Counted from the first letter of the stretch, positions 52,701 through 62,401 are shown. The stretch is 64,000 nt of DNA from SURF-21 sp964529285 (GCA_964529285.1 CAZGWK010000012.1:11346-75345); one strand, 5' to 3'. Translations and numbers: made by a program. The notes: generated by a model not told the origin, from the sequence alone.

Positions 52701-54110
52701 GCCCTGTCCGTAGGTACCCGCATATAGGCCCGAGCCGTCCCAGGCCAGGGAGAGGCCGGTGTAGGAGCTGACCGCGCCTCCGGTATCGCTCCAGTTCCCC
52801 GTACCCGGGTCGTAGCGCCACACGCCGTTGCCCCACGTGCCCGCATACAGGCCCGTTCCGTCCCAGGCCAGGGAGCGGACGGTATGGGAGCTCACACCGC
52901 CCCCGCTGTCGCTCCAGGTCCTCGCGGCCGGGTCGTAGCGCCACACGCCGTGGTAGCCGGTGCCCGCGTAGAGGCCGCTGCCGTCCCAGGCCAGGGAGAA
53001 GATGTCGTAAAGATTCACCCCTCCCGCCGTGTCCCTCCAGCTGCTGGCCCCGAAAACGCTGCCCCAGGCGGCGGGGTCGGCCGTCGCGCTGATGGTATAT
53101 TCTGGAGTGACATGATACACGCCGTCGAGAGCGGTCCCCGCGTAAAGGCCCGTGCCGTCCCAGGTCAGGGAGAGGATGACCTTGCTGCCGGGGTCGCCAC
53201 CGGTGGCGGACCAGGTTCCGCTATCGGGGGTATATTGCCACACGCCCGTGCTCGTCCCCGCGAAGAGGCCGCTGCCGTCCCAGGCCAGGTCGAAGGCGTC
53301 GTAGCCGCTCACGCCTCCCCCGGTATCGCTCCATACCCAGGTGCCCGGGTCGTAGCGCCACACCCCTTGGCCCGCCAGCCCCGCGTAGAGGCCGCTGCCG
53401 TCCCAGGCCAGGGATTCGACGGTGTGGCTGGAATACCAGGTGTCGACCCAGGATGCGGTGTAAGGGTCGTAATGCCACACGCCGCCGAATTCCGTTCCCG
53501 CATACAGGCTGGAGCCGTCCCAGGCCAGGGAGAGGACGGTGTAGCCGGAGATATAACCCCCGAAATCCGTCCATGCACCCGTCCCCGGGTCGTAGTGCCA
53601 CACGCCGTGGCTATCGGTGCCCGCGTACAGGGAAGCGCCGTTCCAGACCAGGGAATGGACGGTCCAGCCGCTGAGCGCACCCCCGGTGTCGGACCAGTTC
53701 CCCGAGCCCGGGTCGTAGTGCCACACGCCGTGGCCGTTGGTCCCCGCGTAGAGCCCGCCGCCGTCCCAGGCCAGGGAGAGGGCGCTCTGGGCGATGGAAC
53801 CGCCCCCGCAATCCGTCCACAGCCCGGTCCCGGGATCGTAGCGCCGCACGCCGCTGCCGGAGGCGGCCGCGTATACACCGCTTCCGTCCCAGACCAGGGC
53901 GTGGATGTTATCTCCGCTCAGCCCCAGGTAATTCCAGGGATAATCTGCCGCCTGGGCGGGTTCTGAGATCATGGTGACCGCAAAAGGTAGGCTTACAAGC
54001 AGCACGCCAACGATCAGGTACGTCAGGATCGGCTTGGTTTTTCCGTCGATGTTGTCCCCGGCGCCGGCACCTCGGAACCGGCTTCCGGAAAGGTCTTCCA
54101 CACTCCGCAC
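49736..54110 (-). CDS. Giant secreted protein: 14 propeller blades, InlB-type B-repeats and LAEG modules (interrupted by a scaffold gap)
   Basis: After an N-terminal hydrophobic span (ILTYLIVGVLLVSLPFAVTM, ending EPAQAADYP) come 14 repeats of about 41 residues of the form SLAWDGSGLYAGTxGxGVWRYDPG, enough for two seven-bladed propellers. Then about five InlB-like B-repeats of ~73 residues (HFVNWTEGGTEVSTDPDYSF), three ~70-residue repeats with HGSVDPASQSVDYGG, and at least two modules opening WYLAEGCTAGGMETFILVQN, as in the L,D-transpeptidase. The 100-N gap at 50113-50212 lies in the last modules and shifts the frame; abutting its flanks restores it to the stop at 49736. The GTG at 54110 follows AGAGGGG; starts at 54149 or 54158 are possible. 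Likely a cell-surface binding or adhesion protein. Confidence 0.85.
50113..50212. other. Scaffold gap of exactly 100 N inside a repeated module
   Basis: Left flank ends GCGCTCGGCCA and right flank begins CCACGTTCCCTCCC. An intact copy of the junction, GCGCTCGGCCACCACGTTCC, occurs at about 49795. The assembly broke in near-identical repeats; whole modules may be missing. Confidence 0.9.
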
Positions 54111-54208
54111 GTGGTCTTCCCCTCTAAGGTCTTTGCAGGCATACTTCATGTTTCGCACTTATTATCGGCATGTCCCGAGAGTAGCTGAGGGGAAGCAGCG
54201 GAAGGTTT

Positions 54209-54244
54209 TGTCCCATGTCCGGGGCTGACCCCATAATCGGGACA
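54209..54244 (-). repeat. Family-A (REP-like) repeat
   Basis: Complete copy, GATTATG variant, in the region between the divergent giant genes; it follows no stop codon. Confidence 0.92.
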
Positions 54245-54351
54245 CATGGGGGTTAAGGGTTCTCGCGGCCGGTGACGAAAAATAAACAAACCACTGGCGG
54301 TGTCCGTAATACTCGCGGGGCGGCGGCGTTGTTACGCCTGAAGGAGGCAAA

Positions 54352-57300
54352 GTGAGCATCAGCAAGCGCATCTGGTCCAGGCCCATCTGTTTGATTCTGA
54401 CTTTTTCGATCGTGGCGCTGTCCCTGCCGTACCTGGGTTTGTCGCCCGCCGCCGGCGAGCATACCGCCGCCGCGGAGGCCGCCGGCGTGCCGGCCGGCAC
54501 CGCGGCCCTGACCTCCGCCCTTAAGTCCCTGCAGAAGGGGGCGGCGGAGGACATCATCCCCGGGAGCCCCCAGGGCAACCTGGGCACTTTCTACGAGTAT
54601 TTCCTCTCCGGGGACGCCAGCCTGCAGCAGAACGCGGGCAACGTCATCGGCCCCGACCTGGACATGCTGCGCAGGCTGCTCGACTGGTACCAGGCGAACC
54701 TGGAACCCCTTTTCGAGAGCATCGGCGCGAACACGCCCGCCTACACTATCTCTGACCGCGGCAGCGGCTTCTACGCAGAGCGCGTGGAGCAGTACTACAA
54801 TAAAGACCTTTATAACGCCTGGAGCACGCCTTTCAGCCCGCCGGAGACCTGGAACGAGCTGGAGCCGGACATCCCGCAGCTCATCCCTCCCGACAAGAAC
54901 GACGGCGACAGCCTGGAAGACGACGGCGACAAGGTCACCCTGGACCAGTACGTCGGCTACTCCAAGGGCCTCATCGTCCCCGAGAGCGGTTACGGCCTGC
55001 TGGAGCAGGCCTTCCTGGACGTGCTCACTCCCCTGTGGTCGTCGCGCAGCGACGCACGGGCCGATTTCAGCACCTCCTACACGTCATCCCTGCCCATCGT
55101 GGCGGAACGGGCCATGTACGCCACCGGCGACCTGCGCGGGGCCACGGCCATGCGGCAGTCCCCCTCCTCCACCACCCATTATTTCGCCGAGGGTTACGTG
55201 GTGCGGGATCCCGGCCAGTCCTCCGACACCTTTATCCTGCTCCAGAACCGCGAGGACCAGGCGGCCCACGTCACGGTCACCTTCTTCGGCAACGACGGCG
55301 ACCCCGTCCCGGTGGCGGTGGAGGTGCCCCCGCACGCGCGCCAGACGGTCATCGCCCTGGAGCACGTCTACGGCGAGGTCTCCGCTTTGGTGGAATCGGA
55401 CGTGCCGGTGAGCGCCGAGCGTTCGGTTTACCTGCAGGGCCGCCTCTACGGCTCCACCTGCGAGCACGGGGCGGAGCCTGCGACGGAGCGTTTCTTCGCC
55501 GAGGGCTACGTGTCCCAGGACTTCGAGACCTATTTCACCCTCTTCAACCCCGGGGACGACCCCGCCGATATAGATTTCCATTTCATGCGCAGCGACGGGG
55601 CCGCCCGGAACTGCAGCATCACCGTACCCGCCCACAGCCGCCGCACCCTTACCGCCAGCGCGTACGTGAGCGGCGAGTTCTCCACCCGGGTTACCTCCTC
55701 GGCCGCCGTGGCCGTGGAGCGGCTGGTATATGCATACGGCCCCCGGGGAGACCTCATCGGCGCCACCTGCAGCCAGGGGCTGTCCGGCCTCTCGCGCAAC
55801 CGCCACTTCGCGGAGGGTTACACCTCGCCGGGAGAGTTCTCCACCTACTACACCCTGGGCAACCAGGGCGGATCCGACGCCGAGGTGAAGCTCACCTTCC
55901 TCACCTCCGGGGGCGAGGAGAAGACCTGCCGCCTGACCGTGCCGGCCCACAGCCGCGGGACGGTCAACGCGGCCGATCACGTGAGCGGGGAGTTCTCCGT
56001 CGCCGTGGAGTCGGACACCGACATCATGGTGGAGAGGGCGCTCTACGCCACCGGGAAGAGCTCCAACGGCTACATGGGCGCCACCGTGGACCACGGGGTG
56101 GAGTCGCCCGCGACCGAGGGCAACTTCCCCGAGGGCTCACAGCGGGTGGAGATCGGCGCCACCACCTACCTCACCCTCGGCAACCCCGACCGGGAGAACG
56201 CCGCCGAGGTCGACATAACCTGCACCACCGCCGACGGGTTCGCCTACGTCCACCACGTCTCCGTCCCACCGCACAGCCGCAGTACCATCAACCTGGGGCA
56301 GAGCAACCACGACCGGCTCGTGCAGGACTGTTACGACTACCTCGAGGCGCTCTTCCTGCGCGAGATAGCCCAGCAGCTCGTGGCGGCGTCCATGTACGTG
56401 GACGTCACGCGCATCTACTACGACCGGGTGATCGGTGACGAGGCCAAGGGCAGGGACGTGGCAACGCAGTGGCTGCAGGGCTACGTGGACGATATGCTCC
56501 CATCCCAGGTGGAGGAGTTCCTCGCCGTGGTGGACGCGCTGGCCTGCAACCAGATCGACCTCTTCGACCCCGTGCACACCGGCGGTATCCAGTCCTGGGG
56601 CGTGATCCAGGCCTTCGAGGGCCGGGCGGCGTTCCTCGCCAACCAGCTCCTGCATCCCTGCGATTACTTCAACCCTGACTACGGCGACCAGCAGTGGGAG
56701 GCGGACCGCCGGGCGCAGTGCGCCCTCACCTACACCTGGATCACCGACCGCGCGGTGGTGCCGGCAGGCGCGAAGCTTACCCTGTCCACGCGCTACGGCG
56801 CGGGCGACTGGCAGCAGGTGCTCACCACCCCCGACTGCAGGAACGACTACCACGGGCCCAACGGCGAGGAGGTCCTCTTCACCACCCGCACCATCCGGCA
56901 GCACACCACCGACCTCACCGGCGGGAGGATAGCCACCATGTGGTTCGACCGCTGGTACTGGGAGGTGTACGGCGGCGCGGCCATGCACGCCGTCAGCCCC
57001 GACACGGACCTGCTGCTGGTCAAGTTCACGGTCCCCGGGGTGGACCTGAACGGCGTGGGCGAGGTGGGCTTCAAGCTCGACGTCGCGGGCACCACCTTCG
57101 ATCCCAACGGGTATTACACCAACGAGGACGGGAAGGCCTCCGGCGGCAGCTGCACGGCCAAGGATGCGGACTACACCACCTTCACCGGCACCGTCGCGGG
57201 CGACCCGGGCTCCCAGGGGCCGATATGGTACGCCTCCTCCGCCCTTTACCTGCGCTCGGGAGGGCCGCGGGCCTTCGACCCGACCCGGACAAACAATCCC

Positions 57301-60300
57301 GTGTGGAACATCGGCGGGCAGTACTATGCCAACGCTTCGGCGTGGACCGCCAGCCACCACAAGGGCGGGGACTGGCACCACACCAGGCAGGATACCGGCC
57401 TCGGCCAGCAGGACTGGTGGCAGGACGTCTGGTGCGGCGACATGAGCGGTGCCCATGCCGCGCACACCTACGAGATAAAGGGCTACGTGCACCGGGATTT
57501 CCGCGTCGAGCTGCCGGATTACAGCGGCTACGCGGTGCCGCCGCCCAGCGAAGCGGTGATCGAGTATAACGGGGACTTCAAGGGCTTTTCCCCCAGCCAC
57601 GCCAATCCCGCCTGCTGGTTCGCCTGCGACTGGGGCGCGGGAGACACCAAGGGCTACCAGTTCAACAAGTACGACGGCTCGGATATAAAACACTACAACG
57701 GCACGCTGGCCATACCCGGCACGAGAACCGGCTGGTTCCCCGAGGTGCCGCTGAACGACTCGGTGAAGGTGCATACCACCAGCACTGTCTACGCCTACGA
57801 CCATACCCACCTCGACGGCAGCGGTTGGCCCTCGGGCCATAAGGCCGCGTTCTACTGCAGCGGGGTATTCGTCTACTTCCAGGGCTACGGGCGTCCCGAC
57901 TCCTGGATGGGCGACCTGCGTGGCATCATCGGCCCCCACGGGCTCAACGAGATCTGCATCCCCGGCACCCACGATTCCGGCACCTCCCCCATCAACGCCA
58001 GCTCGCACGTGAACGGCGAGACCGGCTTCGACTGGCACGAGTACGCGGGCCTGATCGGGGGCTTCCTGGGCAGCGCCGAGATGGAGACCATCCTCCTGGC
58101 CATGGCCGAGTTCGGCCCGGTGGATTTCCTGCTGGCCATCCTCAGCGGCGTGGTCGCCGGCGAGCTCATCTACGATATGGACTCCAAGAGCGGGCTGGCG
58201 ACGGTGCAGGCCGACTGGAGCAGGTCACAAGCCGTGAAGATCGGACAGCAGCTCAACGAGGGCATCCGCTATATCGACCTGCGGGTGGTCAAGGAGAAGG
58301 ACGAGCACGGCGGGGAATACGTCCTCTCCCATTCCATGACCGGGGAGCACCTGGACGACGTCCTGGGAGATGTCAAGAACTTCCATATAAGCAATGCGAG
58401 CGAGTTCGTCCTCCTCGACGTGAACAAGGTCTTCAACGAGGGCTCGCAGACCGATTACCTCTTCGACCACGCGGCTTTCATCCAGTACGTGAAGAACAAG
58501 CTCGGCGCGGATTGCCTCATCCCCCGCAGCACGGGCAGCTTGAAGCTGGACGACCTGTGGCAGGGCAAGGGGCGCATCGTGCTCTTCTACTGCGACCACG
58601 ACACCGTGAGCGCAGACGCGGACCTCTGGTACCACTGCGCGCGGGACTCCTTCGACCTGGGCGACTACAGCCAGGACCCCAACGCGAGCAATGCCTCCTG
58701 GGTCATCAACCCCTGGCCGGACACGGACAGCCCCGACTACCTCATCGACGTGTGGACGGGTTTCGCCCGGGACCACAGCTCGGACCTGGAGAAGCTCAGA
58801 AGCGAGGGCTGCTTCTTCGTCATGCAGTCGCAGATGACCGACCAGTCCAAGAGCGATCCGCCGCAGCGCAACCGCTCCATGGTCCTGGGGGGGCTGGCCT
58901 GGCTGGCACGCAAGCACAAGCACCAGTTCATCTTGGGGCCCATACTGTGGGCGGCCACCCAGAAGGCCGCCGGCAAGAGCCCCGACGACGTCCCCGTCAG
59001 CCTGGAGGGGCTGGCCCAGGAGAGCAACCCCATCTTCTTCGATGCGGTCCTCAAGGTCACCGCGCTGCACGATTTCGTCTTAAACGACCTCAACGTCGTC
59101 ACCTGCGACTTCGCCACCGACCCGCTGCTGCCCACCGGCATCCCGGGGCAGGGGCAGACGCTCTTCGATTTCGCCTCGGCCGTGAACATGGACCGCTACG
59201 ACCCGGGCCGGCAGCGGCAGGACGTGCAGACGGTGCGCAGGAGCGCCCACGACACCGTGGGTGCCACCGCGCCGGCGGCGGACTGGTACCTGGCCGAGGG
59301 TTGCACCGCCGGGGGCATGGAGACCTTCGTGCTGGTGCAGAACCCCGGGGCGGAGGCGGCCAAGGTCAGCGTGAGCTTTCAGACCGGCGCGGGAGAGGTG
59401 GCCCCGGAGCAGCTGCAGGGTGTGCCGGTGGAGGCCGGCTCGCGGCGCACCTTCAAGGTCAACGATTTCGTGCCGGACGCATACGACGTCTCCACCAGGG
59501 TGGAGGCTACGGTGGGCGAGGTCGTCTGCGAGCGCTCGATGTACGGCGCCGGGCGTTCCTGGGCCCACGACTCGGTGGGGGTCACCGCGCCGGCGGCGGT
59601 CTGGTACCTGGCCGAGGGCTGCACCGCCGGGGGCATGGAGACCTGGGTGCTGGCGCAGAACCCCGGGGAGGCGGCGGCGTCCGTGAACGTGAGCTTCCAG
59701 ACCGGCGCGGGCGAGGTGGCCCCGGAGCAGCTGCAGGGTGTGCCGGTGGAGGCCGGCTCGCGGCGCACCTTCAAGGTCAACGATTTCGTGCCGGACGCAT
59801 ACGACGTCTCCACCAGGGTGGAGGCTACGGTGGGCGAGGTCGTCTGCGAGCGCTCGATGTACGGCGCCGGGCGTTCCTGGGCCCACGACTCGGTGGGGGT
59901 CACCGCGCCGGCGGCGGTCTGGTACCTGGCCGAGGGCTGCACCGCCGGGGGCATGGAGACCTGGGTGCTGGCGCAGAACCCCGGGGAGGCGGCGGCGTCC
60001 GTGAACGTGAGCTTCCAGACCGGCGCGGGCGAGGTGGCCCCGGAGCAGCTGCAGGGTGTGCCGGTGGAGGCCGGCTCGCGGCGTACCTTCAAGGTGAACG
60101 ACTTCGTGCCGGACGCATCCGGCGTCTCCACGCGGGTGGAGGCGGTCGCGGGAGAGGTGGTGTGCGAGCGCGCCGTGTACGGTGATGGGCGTTCCTGGGC
60201 TCACGACTCCGTGGGTGTGACCGCGCCGGCGACGGAGTGGTACCTGGCCGAGGGTTGCACGGCGGGGGGCTTCGAGACCTTCGTGCTGGTGCAGAACCCC

Positions 60301-60501
60301 GGAGACGCGGAAGCGATGGTCAGCGTGGAATACATGACCGACTTCGCTCGGCTCGATGCCGGCACCTTCGCCGTGCCTTCCGGGAGCAGGCTCACCCTGA
60401 GGGTGAACGACACCGTCGCTACCTTCGAAGTATCCGCCCTCGTCACCTCCGACAACCCGGTGGTGGTGGAACGCGCCGTATACTACCGCACCCCCCTCTA
60501 A
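54352..60501 (+). CDS. Giant secreted PI-PLC-like protein with eight FAEG/LAEG modules
   Basis: 2049 residues from a GTG preceded by AAGGAGGCAAA. After a signal peptide (residues 1-35) and a helical domain come four divergent modules (HYFAEGYV, RFFAEGYV, RHFAEGYT, GNFPEGSQ), then about 600 residues of unrecognised helical and beta-rich sequence. The catalytic-looking domain starts near 1184: IPGTHDSGT (His1207), then GIRYIDLRVV and LSHSMTGEHLDDVLGDVKNF (His1327), the X-domain pattern of phosphatidylinositol-specific phospholipase C. The two His are about 120 apart, because of a hydrophobic insert (about 1240-1275). Four C-terminal modules (WYLAEGCTAGG) are encoded by 318-bp tandem repeats. 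There is no sortase signal or C-terminal membrane span. Confidence 0.88.
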   Translation: MSISKRIWSRPICLILTFSIVALSLPYLGLSPAAGEHTAAAEAAGVPAGTAALTSALKSLQKGAAEDIIPGSPQGNLGTFYEYFLSGDASLQQNAGNVIGPDLDMLRRLLDWYQANLEPLFESIGANTPAYTISDRGSGFYAERVEQYYNKDLYNAWSTPFSPPETWNELEPDIPQLIPPDKNDGDSLEDDGDKVTLDQYVGYSKGLIVPESGYGLLEQAFLDVLTPLWSSRSDARADFSTSYTSSLPIVAERAMYATGDLRGATAMRQSPSSTTHYFAEGYVVRDPGQSSDTFILLQNREDQAAHVTVTFFGNDGDPVPVAVEVPPHARQTVIALEHVYGEVSALVESDVPVSAERSVYLQGRLYGSTCEHGAEPATERFFAEGYVSQDFETYFTLFNPGDDPADIDFHFMRSDGAARNCSITVPAHSRRTLTASAYVSGEFSTRVTSSAAVAVERLVYAYGPRGDLIGATCSQGLSGLSRNRHFAEGYTSPGEFSTYYTLGNQGGSDAEVKLTFLTSGGEEKTCRLTVPAHSRGTVNAADHVSGEFSVAVESDTDIMVERALYATGKSSNGYMGATVDHGVESPATEGNFPEGSQRVEIGATTYLTLGNPDRENAAEVDITCTTADGFAYVHHVSVPPHSRSTINLGQSNHDRLVQDCYDYLEALFLREIAQQLVAASMYVDVTRIYYDRVIGDEAKGRDVATQWLQGYVDDMLPSQVEEFLAVVDALACNQIDLFDPVHTGGIQSWGVIQAFEGRAAFLANQLLHPCDYFNPDYGDQQWEADRRAQCALTYTWITDRAVVPAGAKLTLSTRYGAGDWQQVLTTPDCRNDYHGPNGEEVLFTTRTIRQHTTDLTGGRIATMWFDRWYWEVYGGAAMHAVSPDTDLLLVKFTVPGVDLNGVGEVGFKLDVAGTTFDPNGYYTNEDGKASGGSCTAKDADYTTFTGTVAGDPGSQGPIWYASSALYLRSGGPRAFDPTRTNNPVWNIGGQYYANASAWTASHHKGGDWHHTRQDTGLGQQDWWQDVWCGDMSGAHAAHTYEIKGYVHRDFRVELPDYSGYAVPPPSEAVIEYNGDFKGFSPSHANPACWFACDWGAGDTKGYQFNKYDGSDIKHYNGTLAIPGTRTGWFPEVPLNDSVKVHTTSTVYAYDHTHLDGSGWPSGHKAAFYCSGVFVYFQGYGRPDSWMGDLRGIIGPHGLNEICIPGTHDSGTSPINASSHVNGETGFDWHEYAGLIGGFLGSAEMETILLAMAEFGPVDFLLAILSGVVAGELIYDMDSKSGLATVQADWSRSQAVKIGQQLNEGIRYIDLRVVKEKDEHGGEYVLSHSMTGEHLDDVLGDVKNFHISNASEFVLLDVNKVFNEGSQTDYLFDHAAFIQYVKNKLGADCLIPRSTGSLKLDDLWQGKGRIVLFYCDHDTVSADADLWYHCARDSFDLGDYSQDPNASNASWVINPWPDTDSPDYLIDVWTGFARDHSSDLEKLRSEGCFFVMQSQMTDQSKSDPPQRNRSMVLGGLAWLARKHKHQFILGPILWAATQKAAGKSPDDVPVSLEGLAQESNPIFFDAVLKVTALHDFVLNDLNVVTCDFATDPLLPTGIPGQGQTLFDFASAVNMDRYDPGRQRQDVQTVRRSAHDTVGATAPAADWYLAEGCTAGGMETFVLVQNPGAEAAKVSVSFQTGAGEVAPEQLQGVPVEAGSRRTFKVNDFVPDAYDVSTRVEATVGEVVCERSMYGAGRSWAHDSVGVTAPAAVWYLAEGCTAGGMETWVLAQNPGEAAASVNVSFQTGAGEVAPEQLQGVPVEAGSRRTFKVNDFVPDAYDVSTRVEATVGEVVCERSMYGAGRSWAHDSVGVTAPAAVWYLAEGCTAGGMETWVLAQNPGEAAASVNVSFQTGAGEVAPEQLQGVPVEAGSRRTFKVNDFVPDASGVSTRVEAVAGEVVCERAVYGDGRSWAHDSVGVTAPATEWYLAEGCTAGGFETFVLVQNPGDAEAMVSVEYMTDFARLDAGTFAVPSGSRLTLRVNDTVATFEVSALVTSDNPVVVERAVYYRTPL
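59284..60501 (+). repeat. 318-bp in-frame tandem repeats at the 3' end of the PI-PLC-like gene
   Basis: The word TGGTACCTGGCCGAGGG starts at 59284, 59602, 59920 (GAGGGCT variant) and 60238, always 318 bp (106 codons) apart. The stretch spanning the ends of units 1/2 is identical to that spanning units 2/3 over at least 267 bp; unit 4 is diverged and shorter. Confidence 0.92.
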
Positions 60502-60503
60502 CG

Positions 60504-60539
60504 TGTCCCGATTATGGGGTCAGCCCCGGACATGGGACA
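60504..60539 (+). repeat. Family-A (REP-like) repeat, first of a tandem pair
   Basis: Complete copy starting 3 nt after the stop of the giant gene, in sense. Confidence 0.92.
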
Positions 60540-60543
60540 TTTT

Positions 60544-60579
60544 TGTCCCATTTGTGGGGTCAGCCCCGGACATGGGACA
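60544..60579 (+). repeat. Family-A repeat, second of a tandem pair
   Basis: Copy with TGTCCCATTTGTGGGG start, 4 nt after the first; changed in the 5' arm only. Confidence 0.9.
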
Positions 60580-60701
60580 TAGCGGTGAAAAAGCATAGTT
60601 ATAGGCGGACGCCAGACTGCTAGCCGGGTGTTTTTCCTGTTCATTAGAATTTTTCTATTCCGAAAACCCCGAGGCATCCTTGCCATGCATGCATAAAATA
60701 A

Positions 60702-60727
60702 TGTCCCGTTTCCGGGGCTGACCCCAT
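60702..60727 (-). repeat. Family-A repeat, partial
   Basis: The TGTCCCGTTTCCGGGGCTGA half and core are present and the other end is lost. It lies 8 nt after the stop of the kinase gene and is in sense with it. Confidence 0.8.
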
Positions 60728-60734
60728 CCTCGCC

Positions 60735-61793
60735 CTAGGTTTGGGTGGGGGCGGTGAAGAAGAAGGCGGCTCCCTCGCCGGGCGCGGATTCCAGCCATAA
60801 CCTGCCGTCCCATCCCTCGACGGCGCGCTTCACTATGGAGAGTCCCAGGCCGAGACCTGGAGTCTCGCCCCCCCTGTTCATGCGCTTGAAGTCCCCGAAG
60901 ATCTCGTCCTGCCACTCGCTCTCTATTCCCACCCCGTCGTCGCGCACGAAGAGCACGGCCGTGTCCCCCTCCATATATCCCCCTATCTCGATGCGCAGCG
61001 GCCCATTGCCCGCGCCATGCTTTATCGAGTTTGTGACCAGGTTCGAGAAGACCTGCTTCAGCTTCACCTCCTCGACCAGGACATCCGGCAGCTTTTCGTC
61101 AACGCTTACCTCGATGCGCCTGCCGGACATGAGCCCTCCCAGCTCCTCTATCACCTCTCCGGCAGCATAAGATGAGCTTACCGGCTCCGCTGGGCCTTCG
61201 TGCTTTCCCGCCCGCGCGTAATCCAGCAGCTCCCTGATATTGTTGGACATGCGCATGCCGATGCTCTCTATAGCATCGAGGCTTTCCGCCTCCAGGCCGC
61301 GGTTCTCGCCCGCCGCCGCGTCCTGGGCGACCTCCGCGTATCCGCGCAGCGTGGACAGGGAGCCTATGAGGTCGTGGGAGACCGTGCGCGAGAAGGCTTC
61401 GAGTTCCTCGTTGCTGGCCCGCAGCTCCGCGGTGCGCTCGGCGACTCTCTCCTCCAGGTTATCGATGAGCCCTTTCCTGCGAGCGCTCAGCTCGGCGATG
61501 ACCACCGCGACCACGAGGAAGACCCCGGCACGGATCAGATCGTCCCACAACGGCTGCGTTCCCGAACTAAAGGCGCTCGAAATCACCAGGAAGGCGGCGA
61601 GGAAGGCCGCCACCGCGATCCCCTTGCGGTCCCACCACAGGCAGGCGAGGATGATGGGGATATAGTAGATATGCGGGAAAACATACCCGGTATCGCTTAC
61701 ATAATGGAACCATACCGTCGCAAAGATACACACCGCGACGAGCACGAAAATCGTTGCGACCTTCAGCCATTCGCGGCGCTTACGCTCGTCCAA
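60735..61793 (-). CDS. Membrane sensor histidine kinase (HisKA)
   Basis: About 352 residues. The N-terminus has about four hydrophobic segments (VATIFVLVAVCIFATVWF, YYIPIILACLW, AFLAAFLVISSAF, AGVFLVVAVVIAEL), like DUF4118-type sensor regions. A coiled linker (NLEERVAERTAELRASNEEL) leads to the HisKA box FSRTVSHDLIGSLSTLRGYA and an HATPase_c domain with NLVTNSIKHGAGN, RDDGVGI and TPGLGLGLSIVKRAV. There is no periplasmic loop of note, so it may sense the membrane or a small permeant signal. No response regulator is adjacent. The TTG at 61793 has AAGGGGG upstream; a TTG at 61814 is the alternative. Confidence 0.88.
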   Translation of the reverse strand: MDERKRREWLKVATIFVLVAVCIFATVWFHYVSDTGYVFPHIYYIPIILACLWWDRKGIAVAAFLAAFLVISSAFSSGTQPLWDDLIRAGVFLVVAVVIAELSARRKGLIDNLEERVAERTAELRASNEELEAFSRTVSHDLIGSLSTLRGYAEVAQDAAAGENRGLEAESLDAIESIGMRMSNNIRELLDYARAGKHEGPAEPVSSSYAAGEVIEELGGLMSGRRIEVSVDEKLPDVLVEEVKLKQVFSNLVTNSIKHGAGNGPLRIEIGGYMEGDTAVLFVRDDGVGIESEWQDEIFGDFKRMNRGGETPGLGLGLSIVKRAVEGWDGRLWLESAPGEGAAFFFTAPTQT

Positions 61794-61814
61794 ACCGCCA
61801 CTACCCCCTTGCAA

Positions 61815-62401
61815 CCTTTATTGGATCTTTATGCCCGCAACCGCCCTTTTGCTTGTGCCCGTTTCTATATCAGATTATGCACCTTTTGCGCCTCTCTTGC
61901 CTATGCGGCAAAGTGGCCGGCAGGATACTTTCGCTGTCTTCATCAGCGACGTTTGCGGCAGCTCAAAACCTGCGCTGTTTCGTGGTCAGTTCCGACGGCG
62001 GTAGGCCTTCCTGCGTTCTTGTTGACGCAGCCCCTATTCTTTGAAAAAATCCCTTTTTGACGCGCGTAATGCGCGGGATCGCCGCAGAGCTGATGGATTT
62101 TCAATTTTCTGATGCAAACGACGGCGCCGGCTGCGTCTAAAGGGCTGGTACCGCGGGCGTGGAAGAAATGATAGGCGGCGTGGACTCATCCAGGTAGGGT
62201 CTGGCACCAGCGTTTTGCGCCGCAGGTGTGAAATGCCAATGCCTGACCCCCCAATGCGGAGGGCTGACCCCGGGTGTGTTGGTGCAAAATGGGGGTCTGG
62301 TGTCAACGCCTGGCACTGTGTGATTGAACGGGTGACCCCGGATGTGGAGGCCTGGCCCCCGATGTTGAAAATGGAGGGCTGACCCCGGGTTTGGGAGGAA
62401 A
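61815..62401. other. 587-base intergenic region ending in degenerate family-B repeats
   Basis: No gene is supported. From about 62231 to 62391 it contains several decayed family-B words (GCCTGACCCCCCAATGCGGA, GGAGGGCTGACCCCGGG, AGGCCTGGCCCCCGATGTTG) and one good copy ending at 62391 that precedes the DUF2079 gene's ribosome-binding site. A GACGCGCGTAATGCGCG partial palindrome lies near 62057. Confidence 0.6.

Noticed and set aside
56137..58038. 633-residue antisense frame over the PI-PLC-like gene
   Set aside because: Shadow of the plus-strand coding sequence, low-complexity Val/Gly/His composition.
49736..60501. Sortase-anchored surface proteins
   Set aside because: Neither giant protein has an LPxTG-like motif with a C-terminal hydrophobic tail.
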